Of a stretch of DNA of 64,000 nt, positions 49,072 to 57,153 are shown piece after piece. The notes under the pieces are model-generated. The model had not been told where the DNA came from and made no database searches. It was given only the letters and a program-made list of their open reading frames with translations. Each line of letters opens with the position of its first letter. Position 1 is the stretch's first letter. The DNA lies in the NCBI GenBank assembly GCA_024687745.1, contig JAILEM010000152.1:36809-100808 (forward strand), written 5' to 3'. Source of the stretch: Lachnospiraceae bacterium. Its GTDB lineage: Bacteria; Bacillota; Clostridia; Lachnospirales; Lachnospiraceae. The position numbers and the translations under genes are program-made.

Positions 49072-50253
49072 ATGGAAACTTTTATGATATTCAGAAGCCT
49101 TGCCATAATAATCATTGTGGCAAAGATCATGGGTATCGCTGCAAGAGCCTGCAAGGCTCCGCAGGTTGTTGGAGAAATACTTGCGGGTCTTATAATAGGA
49201 CCAAGTCTGCTTGGCTGGGTGGAGCCCAATGACTTTCTTGTTCAGATCGCCGAGATAGGTGTTGTGCTGCTGATGTTTGAAGCAGGTCTTACAACGGATC
49301 TGAGACAGCTTATGAAAACGGGACCGACAGCTTTTCTGATAGCCTGTGCGGGAGTATTTATCCCTCTTATAGGAGGGACTTTGCTGCATATGCTCTTTTA
49401 CGGGTTTTCTCCGTTTGGGTCACCGGATTTTTACAAATCCCTGTTCATAGGGGTGATACTTACTGCGACAAGTGTTTCAATAACCGTTGAAACCTTGAAG
49501 GAACTGGGATATCTGAAGAGTAAGATAGGAACGACGATACTTGCGGCAGCCATAATAGACGATGTCATAGGTATCATAGTGCTTACCTTTGTCATAGGCT
49601 TCAGGTCTGAAAATGCCGATGTTTCAAAAGTGATAATAAATACTGTCCTCTTTTTCGTCTTTTCCGTTGTTATCGGATTTTTGTTTTACAGGCTCTTTAA
49701 CAGGGCCGATATGAGGTTTCCTCATACCAGAAGGATACCCATAGCGGGGCTTGCACTCTGTTTTGCCTTTGCCTATATCGCAGAGAGGTTCTTTGGCATA
49801 GCTGATATAACAGGAGCATATGTTGCGGGAATAATACTCTGTTCGCTCCATGATTCGGATTATATAGCAAGAAAGATGGATGTAAATTCATATATGTTCT
49901 TTGGTCCCATATTTTTTGCCAGTATCGGGTTAAAGACCGATCTGTCCGATTTTTCCGCAGCGATACTCTGGTTTTCCCTCGCCTTTGTCCTGGTGGGGCT
50001 CTTAACAAAGATAATCGGATGCTCGCTTGTATCGAGGGCAGCAGGGTTTTGCAAAGAGGATTCAATCAAGGTGGGAGTCGGTATGATGACAAGAGGTGAA
50101 GTGGCTCTTATAGTTTCACAGAAGGGACTGGCGGTAGGACTTCTGTCTCCCGTTTATTTTACCTCTGTAATACTGCTCATACTCGTATCCTCGATCTCAA
50201 CTCCGCTCCTGTTAAAATACCTTTTTCACAGACATCCCATCAGGGAAGCGTAA
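49072..50253 (+). CDS. Kef-type monovalent cation/proton antiporter (CPA2)
   Basis: A 393-residue membrane protein with about twelve predicted transmembrane helices and no C-terminal RCK/TrkA-N domain. The CPA2 signature is visible: APQVVGEILAGLIIGPSLLG near residue 30, EAGLTTDLRQL, and AAIIDDVIGIIVL (about residues 160-172) with the adjacent Asp pair that binds Na+/H+ in this superfamily. It exchanges K+ or Na+ for protons for pH and ion balance. Start ATG 49072 with AGAGGGGTG upstream. It lies 60 bases after the SARP gene; whether they share a transcript is unclear. The absence of a regulatory domain makes it shorter than KefB/C. Confidence 0.92.
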   Translation: METFMIFRSLAIIIIVAKIMGIAARACKAPQVVGEILAGLIIGPSLLGWVEPNDFLVQIAEIGVVLLMFEAGLTTDLRQLMKTGPTAFLIACAGVFIPLIGGTLLHMLFYGFSPFGSPDFYKSLFIGVILTATSVSITVETLKELGYLKSKIGTTILAAAIIDDVIGIIVLTFVIGFRSENADVSKVIINTVLFFVFSVVIGFLFYRLFNRADMRFPHTRRIPIAGLALCFAFAYIAERFFGIADITGAYVAGIILCSLHDSDYIARKMDVNSYMFFGPIFFASIGLKTDLSDFSAAILWFSLAFVLVGLLTKIIGCSLVSRAAGFCKEDSIKVGVGMMTRGEVALIVSQKGLAVGLLSPVYFTSVILLILVSSISTPLLLKYLFHRHPIREA

Positions 50254-50344
50254 GAAGAGCGATTTTTGTTTTTTTAAAAACGGGTTTTTATTTGACCGGA
50301 ATAATGATATAATTGGTTATATATTTTTTAGTTAGGGGTTACTT

Positions 50345-50962
50345 ATGGATGCGAATGCTTTAACCGAGATGCATATATCTGCCTTGAAGGAGATCGGTAA
50401 TATCGGCGCGGGAAATGCTTGTACCGCATTGGCGACGTTTCTTGGAACCATGGTTGATATGACTGTGCCTAACATAAGGATGCTTGATAAGGCTTCGGTT
50501 GAAAAACTGATACAGGTTGATAAGGGACTGGTACTGGGTATCAAGGTGGGTATCAAGGCAGATCTTACAGGGATGATCATCAATATAATCAGCGGAGAAT
50601 ATGCAAAGAAGGTTATCAATGTGTATTATCCAAGAGAATTCAGTTCGCTTTCGGAATTAAACGAGATGGATATGTCCGTGCTCAGTGAGCTGGGAAATAT
50701 AACATCAGGTGCTTGTGCCAATTCTTTAGCCACTCTTTCGGGAATGGTCGTTGATATAACTTCACCGGAACCCAAATCCTGCAGTATGAGTCAGCTGCTT
50801 CAACTTCCTGTGGAAGCTTTTGGATCCGATGGGAGTAAGGTTGTTATCATAGATGAGGAGTTCAAGGTTGAGCGTACCGAGCTCAGCAGTCATATGTTCC
50901 TTATCCTCGATGGCGACTCACTTAATAAGTTCTTTACAAAGATCGGTATGCCGCCGGTATGA
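50345..50962 (+). CDS. cheC: CheC-type CheY-P phosphatase
   Basis: A 205-residue chemotaxis protein. Two active-site motifs of the CheC family are present: EIGNIGAGNACTALA (about residues 16-30) and ELGNITSGACANSLA (about 114-128), both with the Glu and Asn needed for CheY-P dephosphorylation. Chemotaxis genes are not adjacent, so it may act on a distant CheY-like regulator. ATG at 50345, just after GTTAGGGG, with an AT-rich promoter zone upstream (ATAATGATATAATTGG). It is followed after 56 bases by a TrpR-like regulator gene. Confidence 0.9.
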   Translation: MDANALTEMHISALKEIGNIGAGNACTALATFLGTMVDMTVPNIRMLDKASVEKLIQVDKGLVLGIKVGIKADLTGMIINIISGEYAKKVINVYYPREFSSLSELNEMDMSVLSELGNITSGACANSLATLSGMVVDITSPEPKSCSMSQLLQLPVEAFGSDGSKVVIIDEEFKVERTELSSHMFLILDGDSLNKFFTKIGMPPV

Positions 50963-51018
50963 CGTGAAGGAATCTCGCAAGTTTTTCATAGCCTATAATT
51001 TAAACTAAGGAGTCGGTC

Positions 51019-51312
51019 ATGAATTCCAAGTTAAAAACGGAGGACGTGGATTTTCTTTTTGATGCAATCCTTAATCTGAAGGATAAAGATGAGTGTTATG
51101 CTTTTTTTGAGGACATCTGTACGATCAATGAGTTATTGTCCCTTTCCCAGAGGGCAGTTGTCGCAAGGATGCTTAAGGATAAAAAAACATACATGGAAAT
51201 AGCGGGAAGGACCGGTGCATCAACAGCAACCATAAGCAGGGTGAACAGGGCTCTCAATTACGGTAATGACGGATATAACCTGGTTTTTGACAGGATGGAC
51301 AAAACAGACTGA
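51019..51312 (+). CDS. YerC/YecD family TrpR-related regulator
   Basis: A 97-residue DNA-binding protein of the Trp-repressor fold (YerC/YecD, TIGR02531-type). The helix-turn-helix reads KDKKTYMEIAGRTGASTATISRVNRALNYG (about residues 53-82), the family's hallmark; an N-terminal helical segment (LFDAILNLKDKDECYAFFEDICTINELLSLSQR) precedes it. Dimeric repressor or activator; a ligand such as tryptophan is not evident because the family lacks full TrpR conservation. ATG at 51019 follows AAGGAG. Role in this organism unknown. Confidence 0.93.
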   Translation: MNSKLKTEDVDFLFDAILNLKDKDECYAFFEDICTINELLSLSQRAVVARMLKDKKTYMEIAGRTGASTATISRVNRALNYGNDGYNLVFDRMDKTD

Positions 51313-51330
51313 AAGAACATTTTTTCTATA

Positions 51331-51359
51331 TTGTATATAATAAAAAAAAATAATATAAT
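51331..51359 (+). promoter_or_regulatory. Promoter of the first secreted coiled-coil gene
   Basis: TTGTAT at 51331-51336, a 17-base A-rich spacer and a perfect TATAAT at 51354-51359. The ATG of the gene is at 51392 with AGGAGGG upstream. Confidence 0.7.
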
Positions 51360-51391
51360 CATTGCGGAATATAAAACAGGAGGGAAGTAGT

Positions 51392-51910
51392 ATGAAGAAC
51401 ATTACAAGGATCCTGGCAGCTATGGCTGTCGTATGCCTGGCCGTTACTGTTCCCGTAAAGGCTGATCTTGCATCAGAGCAGGCCGCTTTTAACAGCATGA
51501 TGGCACAGATACAGGCAAGGGATGCAGCGGCAAATGCAGCTCATCAGGCACTGTATGACCAGCAGAGGATCAATAATATCGTGGCTGATGCACAGAACTA
51601 TTCCAATTATCTTTACCAGGTTGTTGTAAATGATACTGAAACAACAAGGATCAAAAAGGAAATAGTTGATAATTACACAGCTCTTTCCAGGGTGAATCCC
51701 CAGTTTGGTGCATTGATCGCACCGGCTACAGTTGATTACAACAATGCGCTTGCAAAGCAGATGGCTGACAAGGCTCATGCCGACAAGGTTAAAGCATTTG
51801 CTTACAGTGATCAGGTAAAGATTTTTGCGGACTATGCAAAAGACAGCTATAAGGGTGCTCTTTATGCAGGAGAATTCGTCGAGAATTCACTTAAGGCAAT
51901 GGGACTTTGA
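51392..51910 (+). CDS. Small secreted coiled-coil protein, paralogue 1 (172 aa)
   Basis: Not recognised. A Sec signal peptide (about residues 1-25, hydrophobic ILAAMAVVCLAVTV, ending VPVKA, predicted cleavage after Ala). The mature part is helical, Ala/Gln-rich and lacks Cys, with heptad-like spacing from about residue 30 to 160. The segment TRIKKEIVDNYTALSRVNPQFGALI (about 88-112) is shared with the two paralogues downstream of pcrA. Start at ATG 51392 because AGGAGGGAAG lies just upstream; the frame extends upstream to 51362 without such a site. Own promoter. Likely cell-surface or released; no wall-anchor motif. Function unknown. Confidence 0.8.
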   Translation: MKNITRILAAMAVVCLAVTVPVKADLASEQAAFNSMMAQIQARDAAANAAHQALYDQQRINNIVADAQNYSNYLYQVVVNDTETTRIKKEIVDNYTALSRVNPQFGALIAPATVDYNNALAKQMADKAHADKVKAFAYSDQVKIFADYAKDSYKGALYAGEFVENSLKAMGL

Positions 51911-51983
51911 ACAGGATCTTTGCATTACTGATGACTAAGGTGTCATAAAGTAAGAATGGTCCGGTATCCGGATCGATCATCAT

Positions 51984-52026
51984 ATAATAACCGGCCGGTA
52001 TTTATATAATACTGACCGGTTATTAT
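51984..52026 (+). repeat. Inverted repeat before pcrA
   Basis: ATAATAACCGG (51984-51994) pairs with CCGGTTATTAT (52016-52026). It lies between the secreted protein gene and pcrA. The flanks are AT-rich but have no U-run, so termination is uncertain. A second short hairpin, TCCGG/CCGGA, lies at about 51959-51971. Confidence 0.5.
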
Positions 52027-52101
52027 TATCTGAACCGTACTCTGATCCGTAATAAAGATAAAAATACAGAGTGACCGAATAACTTAAAAAGGAAGGAAAG
52101 T

Positions 52102-54438
52102 ATGAATAATTTACTTCAGGAGCTAAACAGTGAGCAGATGAAGGCGGTAAAGCAGATCGAGGGTCCTTTACTTATCCTTGCAGGTGCAGGAAGCGGAAAG
52201 ACAAGGGTATTGACAAACAGGACCGCTTATATGATCGGTGAATGTGGCATAGATCCATATAATATACTTGCCATAACCTTTACAAATAAGGCAGCATCGG
52301 AAATGAGAAGCAGGATAGATGATATGGTGGGATATGGATCCGAGAGTATCTGGGTGTCCACGTTTCATTCCATGTGTGTAAGGATACTGAGAAGGTATGC
52401 AGATCATATCGGTTTTTCAAACAGCTTTACGATCTATGATACCGATGATTCGAAGACGGTGATGAAGGATGTGTGTAAAAGACTCAACATCGATACAAAA
52501 CAGCTCTCCGAAAGGTATTTCTTGGGATGCATTTCTTCTGCCAAGGATGAACTTGTATCTGTAGAGGATATGGAAAAGAAGGCGGTCTATGACAGCTCTT
52601 TTGAACTTGTGGACAGGGTTTACAGGGAATACCAGAACACGCTAAAAAAAAGCAATGCCTTTGATTTCGACGATCTTATAGTAAAAACCGTGGAGCTGTT
52701 TCGCAGCGATCCGGAGGTTCTTGAAAATTACCAGGACCGGTTCAGATATATTATGGTGGATGAATATCAGGATACCAATACAGCTCAGTTTGAGCTTATA
52801 AGACTTCTTGCTCTTAAGTATAAAAATATCTGCGTTGTAGGAGATGACGACCAGTCGATCTATAAGTTCAGGGGTGCCAATATCAGGAACATACTTGATT
52901 TTGAAAAGCATTATAAGAATGCCACCGTAATAAAACTCGAAGAGAATTACCGCTCCACACAGAATATCCTTGATGCGGCAAATGCCGTTATAAGAAATAA
53001 TATCGGGCGAAAGGATAAATCCTTATGGACAAAAAAGGGTCGGGGAGAACGAATCCACTACAGACAGCTTGAGAGTGCGTATGATGAGGCTGATTTTATA
53101 ACGGAAAACATAAGAAAGAAAAAAAGAGACGGGGAGCTTGAATACAGTGATACTGCCGTTTTATACAGGACAAATGCACAGTCAAGGCTTATAGAGGAAA
53201 GATTTATAATGGCAGGTATCCCGTATAATGTGGTGGGTGGAGTAAACTTTTATTCAAGAAGAGAGATAAAGGACATTCTCTGCTATCTTAAAACAATAGA
53301 TAATGCAAGGGATGATCTGGCCGTAAAAAGGATAATAAATGTTCCGAAGAGAGGGATAGGAGCAACGACCATATCAAAAGTGGACATGTTTGCGATCGCC
53401 AACGGACTAAGCTTTTACGAGGCTCTTAAGAGAGCTGATATGTATCTGCCCGGAAAGACTTATGTAAAGATCAGAGAATTCGTTGATATGATCGAGGGAT
53501 TCAGGGAGGAAAAGGATTCTCTTACTGTTGAGGATATGCTCAACAACATACTTGATGAAACGGAATATATAGAAAACATGGAGGCTTCGGATGAATTTGA
53601 TGCAAAAGCCAGAGTTGAGAATATAGAAGAACTGATCAATAAGGCTGTGGCCTTTGAAGAAGGAAATACATTCCCTGAAGGGACAGAGATCATGGACGGA
53701 TCCGGTGATATTACGGAAGGGATGCGGGAGAGCAGACTATCGGCCTTTCTTGAGGAGGTTGCTCTGGTTGCGGATATAGACAGTGTGTCGGATGAAGATA
53801 ACAGGGTGTTACTTATGACTCTGCATTCGGCAAAGGGCCTTGAGTTTTCAGATGTCTATATAACGGGGCTCGAAGAGGGGCTTTTCCCCGGGTATATGTC
53901 GATAAGCTCCGATGATGATTCGGATATGGAGGAGGAGAGAAGGCTTTGCTATGTCGGTATTACAAGAGCCGAAAAAAATCTTGTGATGACTTCGGCAAGG
54001 AGCCGTATGGTAAGGGGAGAGGTGCAGTATCATGCCCCTTCAAGATTTATATCAGAGATACCGAATGAGCTGTTTGATCAAAAGCCAAGGATGCCGAGGA
54101 TAAGGAGAGAGGATATCCCTTCGGCAGGATCCATGGGTCCTGACAGGAGTGTTTTTCATTCCAAGCCTTATATGCTGCCTGAGAGCAGTCAGAAAAACAG
54201 GACGGCGGTAAAGAGTAAACCCAGGGCAACGGGTATGATAACAAGGGGAGCTGATCTTGTGAACACCTTTGAGAAGCCTGACTATGTACCGGGTGACAGG
54301 GTTAAGCATATCAAATTCGGTGACGGAACAGTCCTTGCGTTGGAAAAGGGAAAGAGAGACTATGAGGTCAGTGTGGATTTTGATACATACGGAGTCAAGA
54401 AGATGTTTGCGAATTTTGCAAAACTTATAAAGCTCTGA
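52102..54438 (+). CDS. pcrA: ATP-dependent DNA helicase PcrA/UvrD family
   Basis: A 778-residue superfamily 1A helicase (3'-5') for repair and replication, cytoplasmic. Motif I is AGAGSGKT (about residues 27-34), motif Ia FTNKAASEMR, motif II VDEYQDTN (about 219-226), motif III GDDDQSIYKFRGAN, motif IV/V in the C-terminal half (LMTLHSAKGLEF) and motif VI EERRLCYVGITRAEKN. A C-terminal Tudor-like segment (PGDRVKHIKFGDGTVL) matches the PcrA tail that binds RNA polymerase. Length is close to PcrA of Bacilli, slightly longer. ATG at 52102 follows AAGGAAGG. It is embedded between secreted-protein paralogues, with no functional link evident. Confidence 0.97.
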   Translation: MNNLLQELNSEQMKAVKQIEGPLLILAGAGSGKTRVLTNRTAYMIGECGIDPYNILAITFTNKAASEMRSRIDDMVGYGSESIWVSTFHSMCVRILRRYADHIGFSNSFTIYDTDDSKTVMKDVCKRLNIDTKQLSERYFLGCISSAKDELVSVEDMEKKAVYDSSFELVDRVYREYQNTLKKSNAFDFDDLIVKTVELFRSDPEVLENYQDRFRYIMVDEYQDTNTAQFELIRLLALKYKNICVVGDDDQSIYKFRGANIRNILDFEKHYKNATVIKLEENYRSTQNILDAANAVIRNNIGRKDKSLWTKKGRGERIHYRQLESAYDEADFITENIRKKKRDGELEYSDTAVLYRTNAQSRLIEERFIMAGIPYNVVGGVNFYSRREIKDILCYLKTIDNARDDLAVKRIINVPKRGIGATTISKVDMFAIANGLSFYEALKRADMYLPGKTYVKIREFVDMIEGFREEKDSLTVEDMLNNILDETEYIENMEASDEFDAKARVENIEELINKAVAFEEGNTFPEGTEIMDGSGDITEGMRESRLSAFLEEVALVADIDSVSDEDNRVLLMTLHSAKGLEFSDVYITGLEEGLFPGYMSISSDDDSDMEEERRLCYVGITRAEKNLVMTSARSRMVRGEVQYHAPSRFISEIPNELFDQKPRMPRIRREDIPSAGSMGPDRSVFHSKPYMLPESSQKNRTAVKSKPRATGMITRGADLVNTFEKPDYVPGDRVKHIKFGDGTVLALEKGKRDYEVSVDFDTYGVKKMFANFAKLIKL

Positions 54439-54541
54439 CCCGACAGGATCTTTTTGGGTAAAAGACAGACAAAAAAACAGCCGTTTTCCCGGCCTTTTTT
54501 GAGCAAAATATAAAAATGTGTAAATTTTGTGAAATTTTCTG

Positions 54542-54569
54542 TTGAAATAAATTTTAGATATGGTATATT
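54542..54569 (+). promoter_or_regulatory. Extended -10 promoter of secreted-protein paralogues 2 and 3
   Basis: TTGAAA at 54542-54547, a 16-base spacer and TATATT at 54564-54569 with TGG directly before it (extended -10). Preceded by a weak GCCG/CGGC hairpin with T6 that may end pcrA (around 54480-54500). Confidence 0.75.
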
Positions 54570-54632
54570 ATTTTTAGTAAGGGGTCGCATGGCGATTCTG
54601 AATAATACTATTTTTTTTATAGGAGGTTTATG

Positions 54633-55166
54633 ATGAAAGGGTTTTATAAGTGGGCAATCGCGTTTGTAACAATTGCATTCGTAGCAGCTGTTCCTGTAAA
54701 GGCTGCAAGTCTTGAGCAGGAAAAGGCATGGCTTGAGCAGATGATCGCAGCTAACGTTGCTAGAGGCGAAGCATGGAAGGCTCAGCAGGAAGCTACTTAT
54801 GCTAAGCAGAGAGAGGCATTCTCAAATGACCTCGCTAAGTATGTTAAGGCAGTTGAGACAGAGCAGGCTAACAGACTTGCAAAAGAGCTTGCACAGAGTG
54901 ATGCATGGAATGCATATCTTGACAGACTTCATGCACAGGTTGAGGCCGGACAGAAGGCATACAACAGATCTTTCTTAAATGAGATCTACAAAGCAAGCAT
55001 TGAAAACGTAAGAATTAAGAAGCAGGTAGTTGACGGACTTACAGATCTTGTAAGAGTTAATCCTACTTTCCAGGAAGGTCTTGAAGAAGCAAAGAAGAAT
55101 TATGAAGATGCATGTGCAATCAGAGATGATGCTAAGGCAAGACTTGATGCTTTTGATGCTCAGTAA
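54633..55166 (+). CDS. Small secreted coiled-coil protein, paralogue 2 (177 aa)
   Basis: Paralogue of the proteins at 51392 and 55214. A signal peptide (FYKWAIAFVTIAFVAAVPVKA) ends at about residue 22 with the same VPVKA cleavage context. A helical mature region follows, rich in Ala, Gln, Glu and Lys. The shared core reads NEIYKASIENVRIKKQVVDG and then DLVRVNPTFQEG (about residues 109-145). Two ATGs lie in the AGGAGGTTTATGATG start; the second (54633) is spaced six bases from AGGAGG and is preferred. No cysteine-rich, anchor or repeat motif is present. It is 47 bases upstream of paralogue 3 under the same promoter, so the two are probably co-transcribed. Confidence 0.8.
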   Translation: MKGFYKWAIAFVTIAFVAAVPVKAASLEQEKAWLEQMIAANVARGEAWKAQQEATYAKQREAFSNDLAKYVKAVETEQANRLAKELAQSDAWNAYLDRLHAQVEAGQKAYNRSFLNEIYKASIENVRIKKQVVDGLTDLVRVNPTFQEGLEEAKKNYEDACAIRDDAKARLDAFDAQ

Positions 55167-55213
55167 TTAATCTTGTAATATCAGATAATCGATCAATTTA
55201 GGAGGATTTTATA

Positions 55214-55621
55214 ATGAAAGGTATGGTTAGATTTTTAGCAGCTTTTGTTGCTATAGCATTTGTGGCTGCTGTTCCTGTTAAGGCAGATGCATTCTCAAAT
55301 CAGATCAAGAGATCAGGAATAGAGCAGAGAAGACAGTATGAGACAGAGAAGGCTCAGGCAGCAGCATGGGCAAGCGAGCTTGCAAAGTATGATGCTCAGT
55401 TGGTAGCAACTCAGAAGATCTATAAGAAGAGCTTTGTTAATGAGATTTACAAGGCATGTGTTGAGAACGTAAGGATCAACAAGCAGCTCCTTGGCGGAGT
55501 TAAGGATCTTACAAAGGGTGATCCTAATTATCCTGCAGCTGTACAGGAAGCTGAGAAGGCTGTTCAGGCAGCAGAGGCACAGAGAGATCAGGTTAAGGCT
55601 ATCTTAGATTCAATGCCCTGA
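55214..55621 (+). CDS. Small secreted coiled-coil protein, paralogue 3 (135 aa)
   Basis: The shortest paralogue. Signal peptide about residues 1-25 (FLAAFVAIAFVAAVPVKA), then a helical, Gln/Lys/Glu-rich mature part. Core NEIYKACVENVRINKQLLGG (about residues 75-94) aligns with IYKASIENVRIKKQ of paralogue 2; DLTKGDPNYPAAV replaces DLVRVNPTFQEG. One cysteine in the core and none elsewhere. ATG at 55214 with AGGAGG seven bases upstream. A strong terminator follows at 55644, ending the two-gene transcript. Function unknown. Confidence 0.8.
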   Translation: MKGMVRFLAAFVAIAFVAAVPVKADAFSNQIKRSGIEQRRQYETEKAQAAAWASELAKYDAQLVATQKIYKKSFVNEIYKACVENVRINKQLLGGVKDLTKGDPNYPAAVQEAEKAVQAAEAQRDQVKAILDSMP

Positions 55622-55643
55622 TCAGGAGTTTGAATAATAGTTT

Positions 55644-55675
55644 AAAACCGGTCCTTATGGACCGGTTTTATTTTG
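55644..55675 (+). terminator. Terminator of the secreted-protein pair
   Basis: AAAACCGGTCC (55644-55654) pairs with GGACCGGTTTT (55659-55669) over a TTAT loop, followed by ATTTTG. Confidence 0.9.
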
Positions 55676-55791
55676 CTCATTTTTTTTACCGTAAATTTAA
55701 TGGTAGAAAATGTAGGTTTATTGTGATAAACTAATTTACAAGGATAAATGTATGGGAATACATTTAAACGGAAAGGAGCGGTGAGGGTATT

Positions 55792-56229
55792 ATGAGCAAA
55801 TTAAATCTGGGAAATATCGGTTTGGAAAAGCTTAATCTTGATAATCTTAATCTGGATAAGATATCGGAATTTGTGAAAACCGTAAAGGACATAGAAGAGA
55901 TCGGAAAGGCTAAAGCCAGTGAAGTAACAAATGCAGTAAAATCCAACGATTTCTTAAATGCGGTAAGATCAAATGATCTTTTAAATGCAGCTAAGGTTGG
56001 AGAGATTATCAAGAAGAAGGAAGAGATTGAGATGGAAGAGAAGAAAAAAACAAGATGGGGTCTTATAATAGGAATAATAGTATTTGTTATCGCCTTTGCC
56101 GCAGTTGCTTATGGATTGTACTGTTATTTTACACCGGATTATCTTGATGATTTTGATGATGATATAGATGACGAGGATGAAGACGGTTTTGAGGATGATT
56201 TCTTTGAGGATGAAGACGGTGAAGGCTGA
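55792..56229 (+). CDS. Membrane protein with acidic Asp-rich tail (145 aa)
   Basis: Not recognised. The N-terminal 80 residues are amphipathic with Leu/Asn-rich short repeats (NLGNIGLEKLNLDNLNLDKI and the doublet KSNDFLNAVRSNDLLNAAK). A basic stretch is followed by one transmembrane helix (about 90-114). The C terminus (about 115-145) is almost entirely Asp/Glu. The basic segment before the helix suggests the N domain is cytoplasmic and the acidic tail lies outside. ATG at 55792 has GGTGAGGG upstream. It is followed by a good terminator at 56251. Function unknown. Confidence 0.7.
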   Translation: MSKLNLGNIGLEKLNLDNLNLDKISEFVKTVKDIEEIGKAKASEVTNAVKSNDFLNAVRSNDLLNAAKVGEIIKKKEEIEMEEKKKTRWGLIIGIIVFVIAFAAVAYGLYCYFTPDYLDDFDDDIDDEDEDGFEDDFFEDEDGEG

Positions 56230-56250
56230 GGAAGAATGATCGATTGATAT

Positions 56251-56278
56251 AAAAACCCGGTATTTAAGCCGGGTTTTT
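56251..56278 (+). terminator. Terminator after the acidic membrane protein gene
   Basis: AAAAACCCGG (56251-56260) pairs with CCGGGTTTTT (56269-56278), loop TATTTAAG. Confidence 0.9.
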
Positions 56279-56330
56279 GATATTATATTTATAATTTTGA
56301 AGATATATCTTAGCGGTAATTATATTTTTT

Positions 56331-57095
56331 ATGCAAATACGGGGAGATATCATTACGGATAAAAAAAGGTTACATTTACTTGATGCATACAGAGGTTTCG
56401 TTGTTCTTGTAATGATCGTTTATCATTTCTGCTTCGATCTGTTTTTTATATACAGAGGCGATCATTTATGGCCCAATAAGCTTCCTGTTTTTCTCTGGCA
56501 GCAATTTATCTGCTGCTCATTTATATTTCTGTCAGGCTTCGTATGGAAATACGGACAGAGAAACTGTATTAAAAGAGGACTGTCGGTAAGCCTTTGCGGA
56601 ATCATTGTCACGGTAGTAACTATGATAGCTGCGCCTTCTTCACCGGTTTATTATGGGATACTCACCTTCTTAGGCGCTGCGATGATATTGATGCTTCCTG
56701 TCTCAAAGGTTTTGGATGGTATTTCGCCTCTGAAGGTACTGATAGTATCTGCCTGTCTTTTTTTACTGACATTTTCAATGAACAGAGGATATCTTGGAAT
56801 ATACTTTATAAAGCTCATAAAGCTTCCGTCTTTTCTGTACAGATATGATATACTCACGCCTTTAGGCTTACCGAAATATAATTTCATATCCAGTGATTAT
56901 TTTCCCTTTTTTCCATGGATATTCCTTTATGTCTGTGGTTATGAGCTAAATTGCCTGGTGGCGGATAATAAGGATTTTATAAGGCTTGCCTCGGTAAAGA
57001 TCCCTGTTCTTGATACGATAGGTAAGCACAGTCTTATTATTTATATGATACATCAGCCCCTTTGTATGCTAATACTTATGCTAATTTACAGATGA
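56331..57095 (+). CDS. DUF1624/HGSNAT-like membrane acyltransferase-type protein
   Basis: A 254-residue polytopic membrane protein with about seven predicted transmembrane helices. The start LLDAYRGFVVLVMIVYHFCFDL and the later FPFFPWIFLYVCGYEL are typical of the DUF1624 (heparan-alpha-glucosaminide N-acetyltransferase catalytic domain-like) family, probable membrane-bound acetyl- or acyl-transferases acting on sugars; the substrate is unknown. The ATG at 56331 has no convincing ribosome site, while GGGGAG stands at 56340-56345 before an ATC-ATT-ACG stretch. The real start may thus be slightly downstream and non-ATG. Confidence 0.8.
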   Translation: MQIRGDIITDKKRLHLLDAYRGFVVLVMIVYHFCFDLFFIYRGDHLWPNKLPVFLWQQFICCSFIFLSGFVWKYGQRNCIKRGLSVSLCGIIVTVVTMIAAPSSPVYYGILTFLGAAMILMLPVSKVLDGISPLKVLIVSACLFLLTFSMNRGYLGIYFIKLIKLPSFLYRYDILTPLGLPKYNFISSDYFPFFPWIFLYVCGYELNCLVADNKDFIRLASVKIPVLDTIGKHSLIIYMIHQPLCMLILMLIYR

Positions 57096-57153
57096 TATGA
57101 TCGCCCCCCTGCTCTGATCTTGTTAAGTATGTCTTTTATCCTGAGCATAGCAG

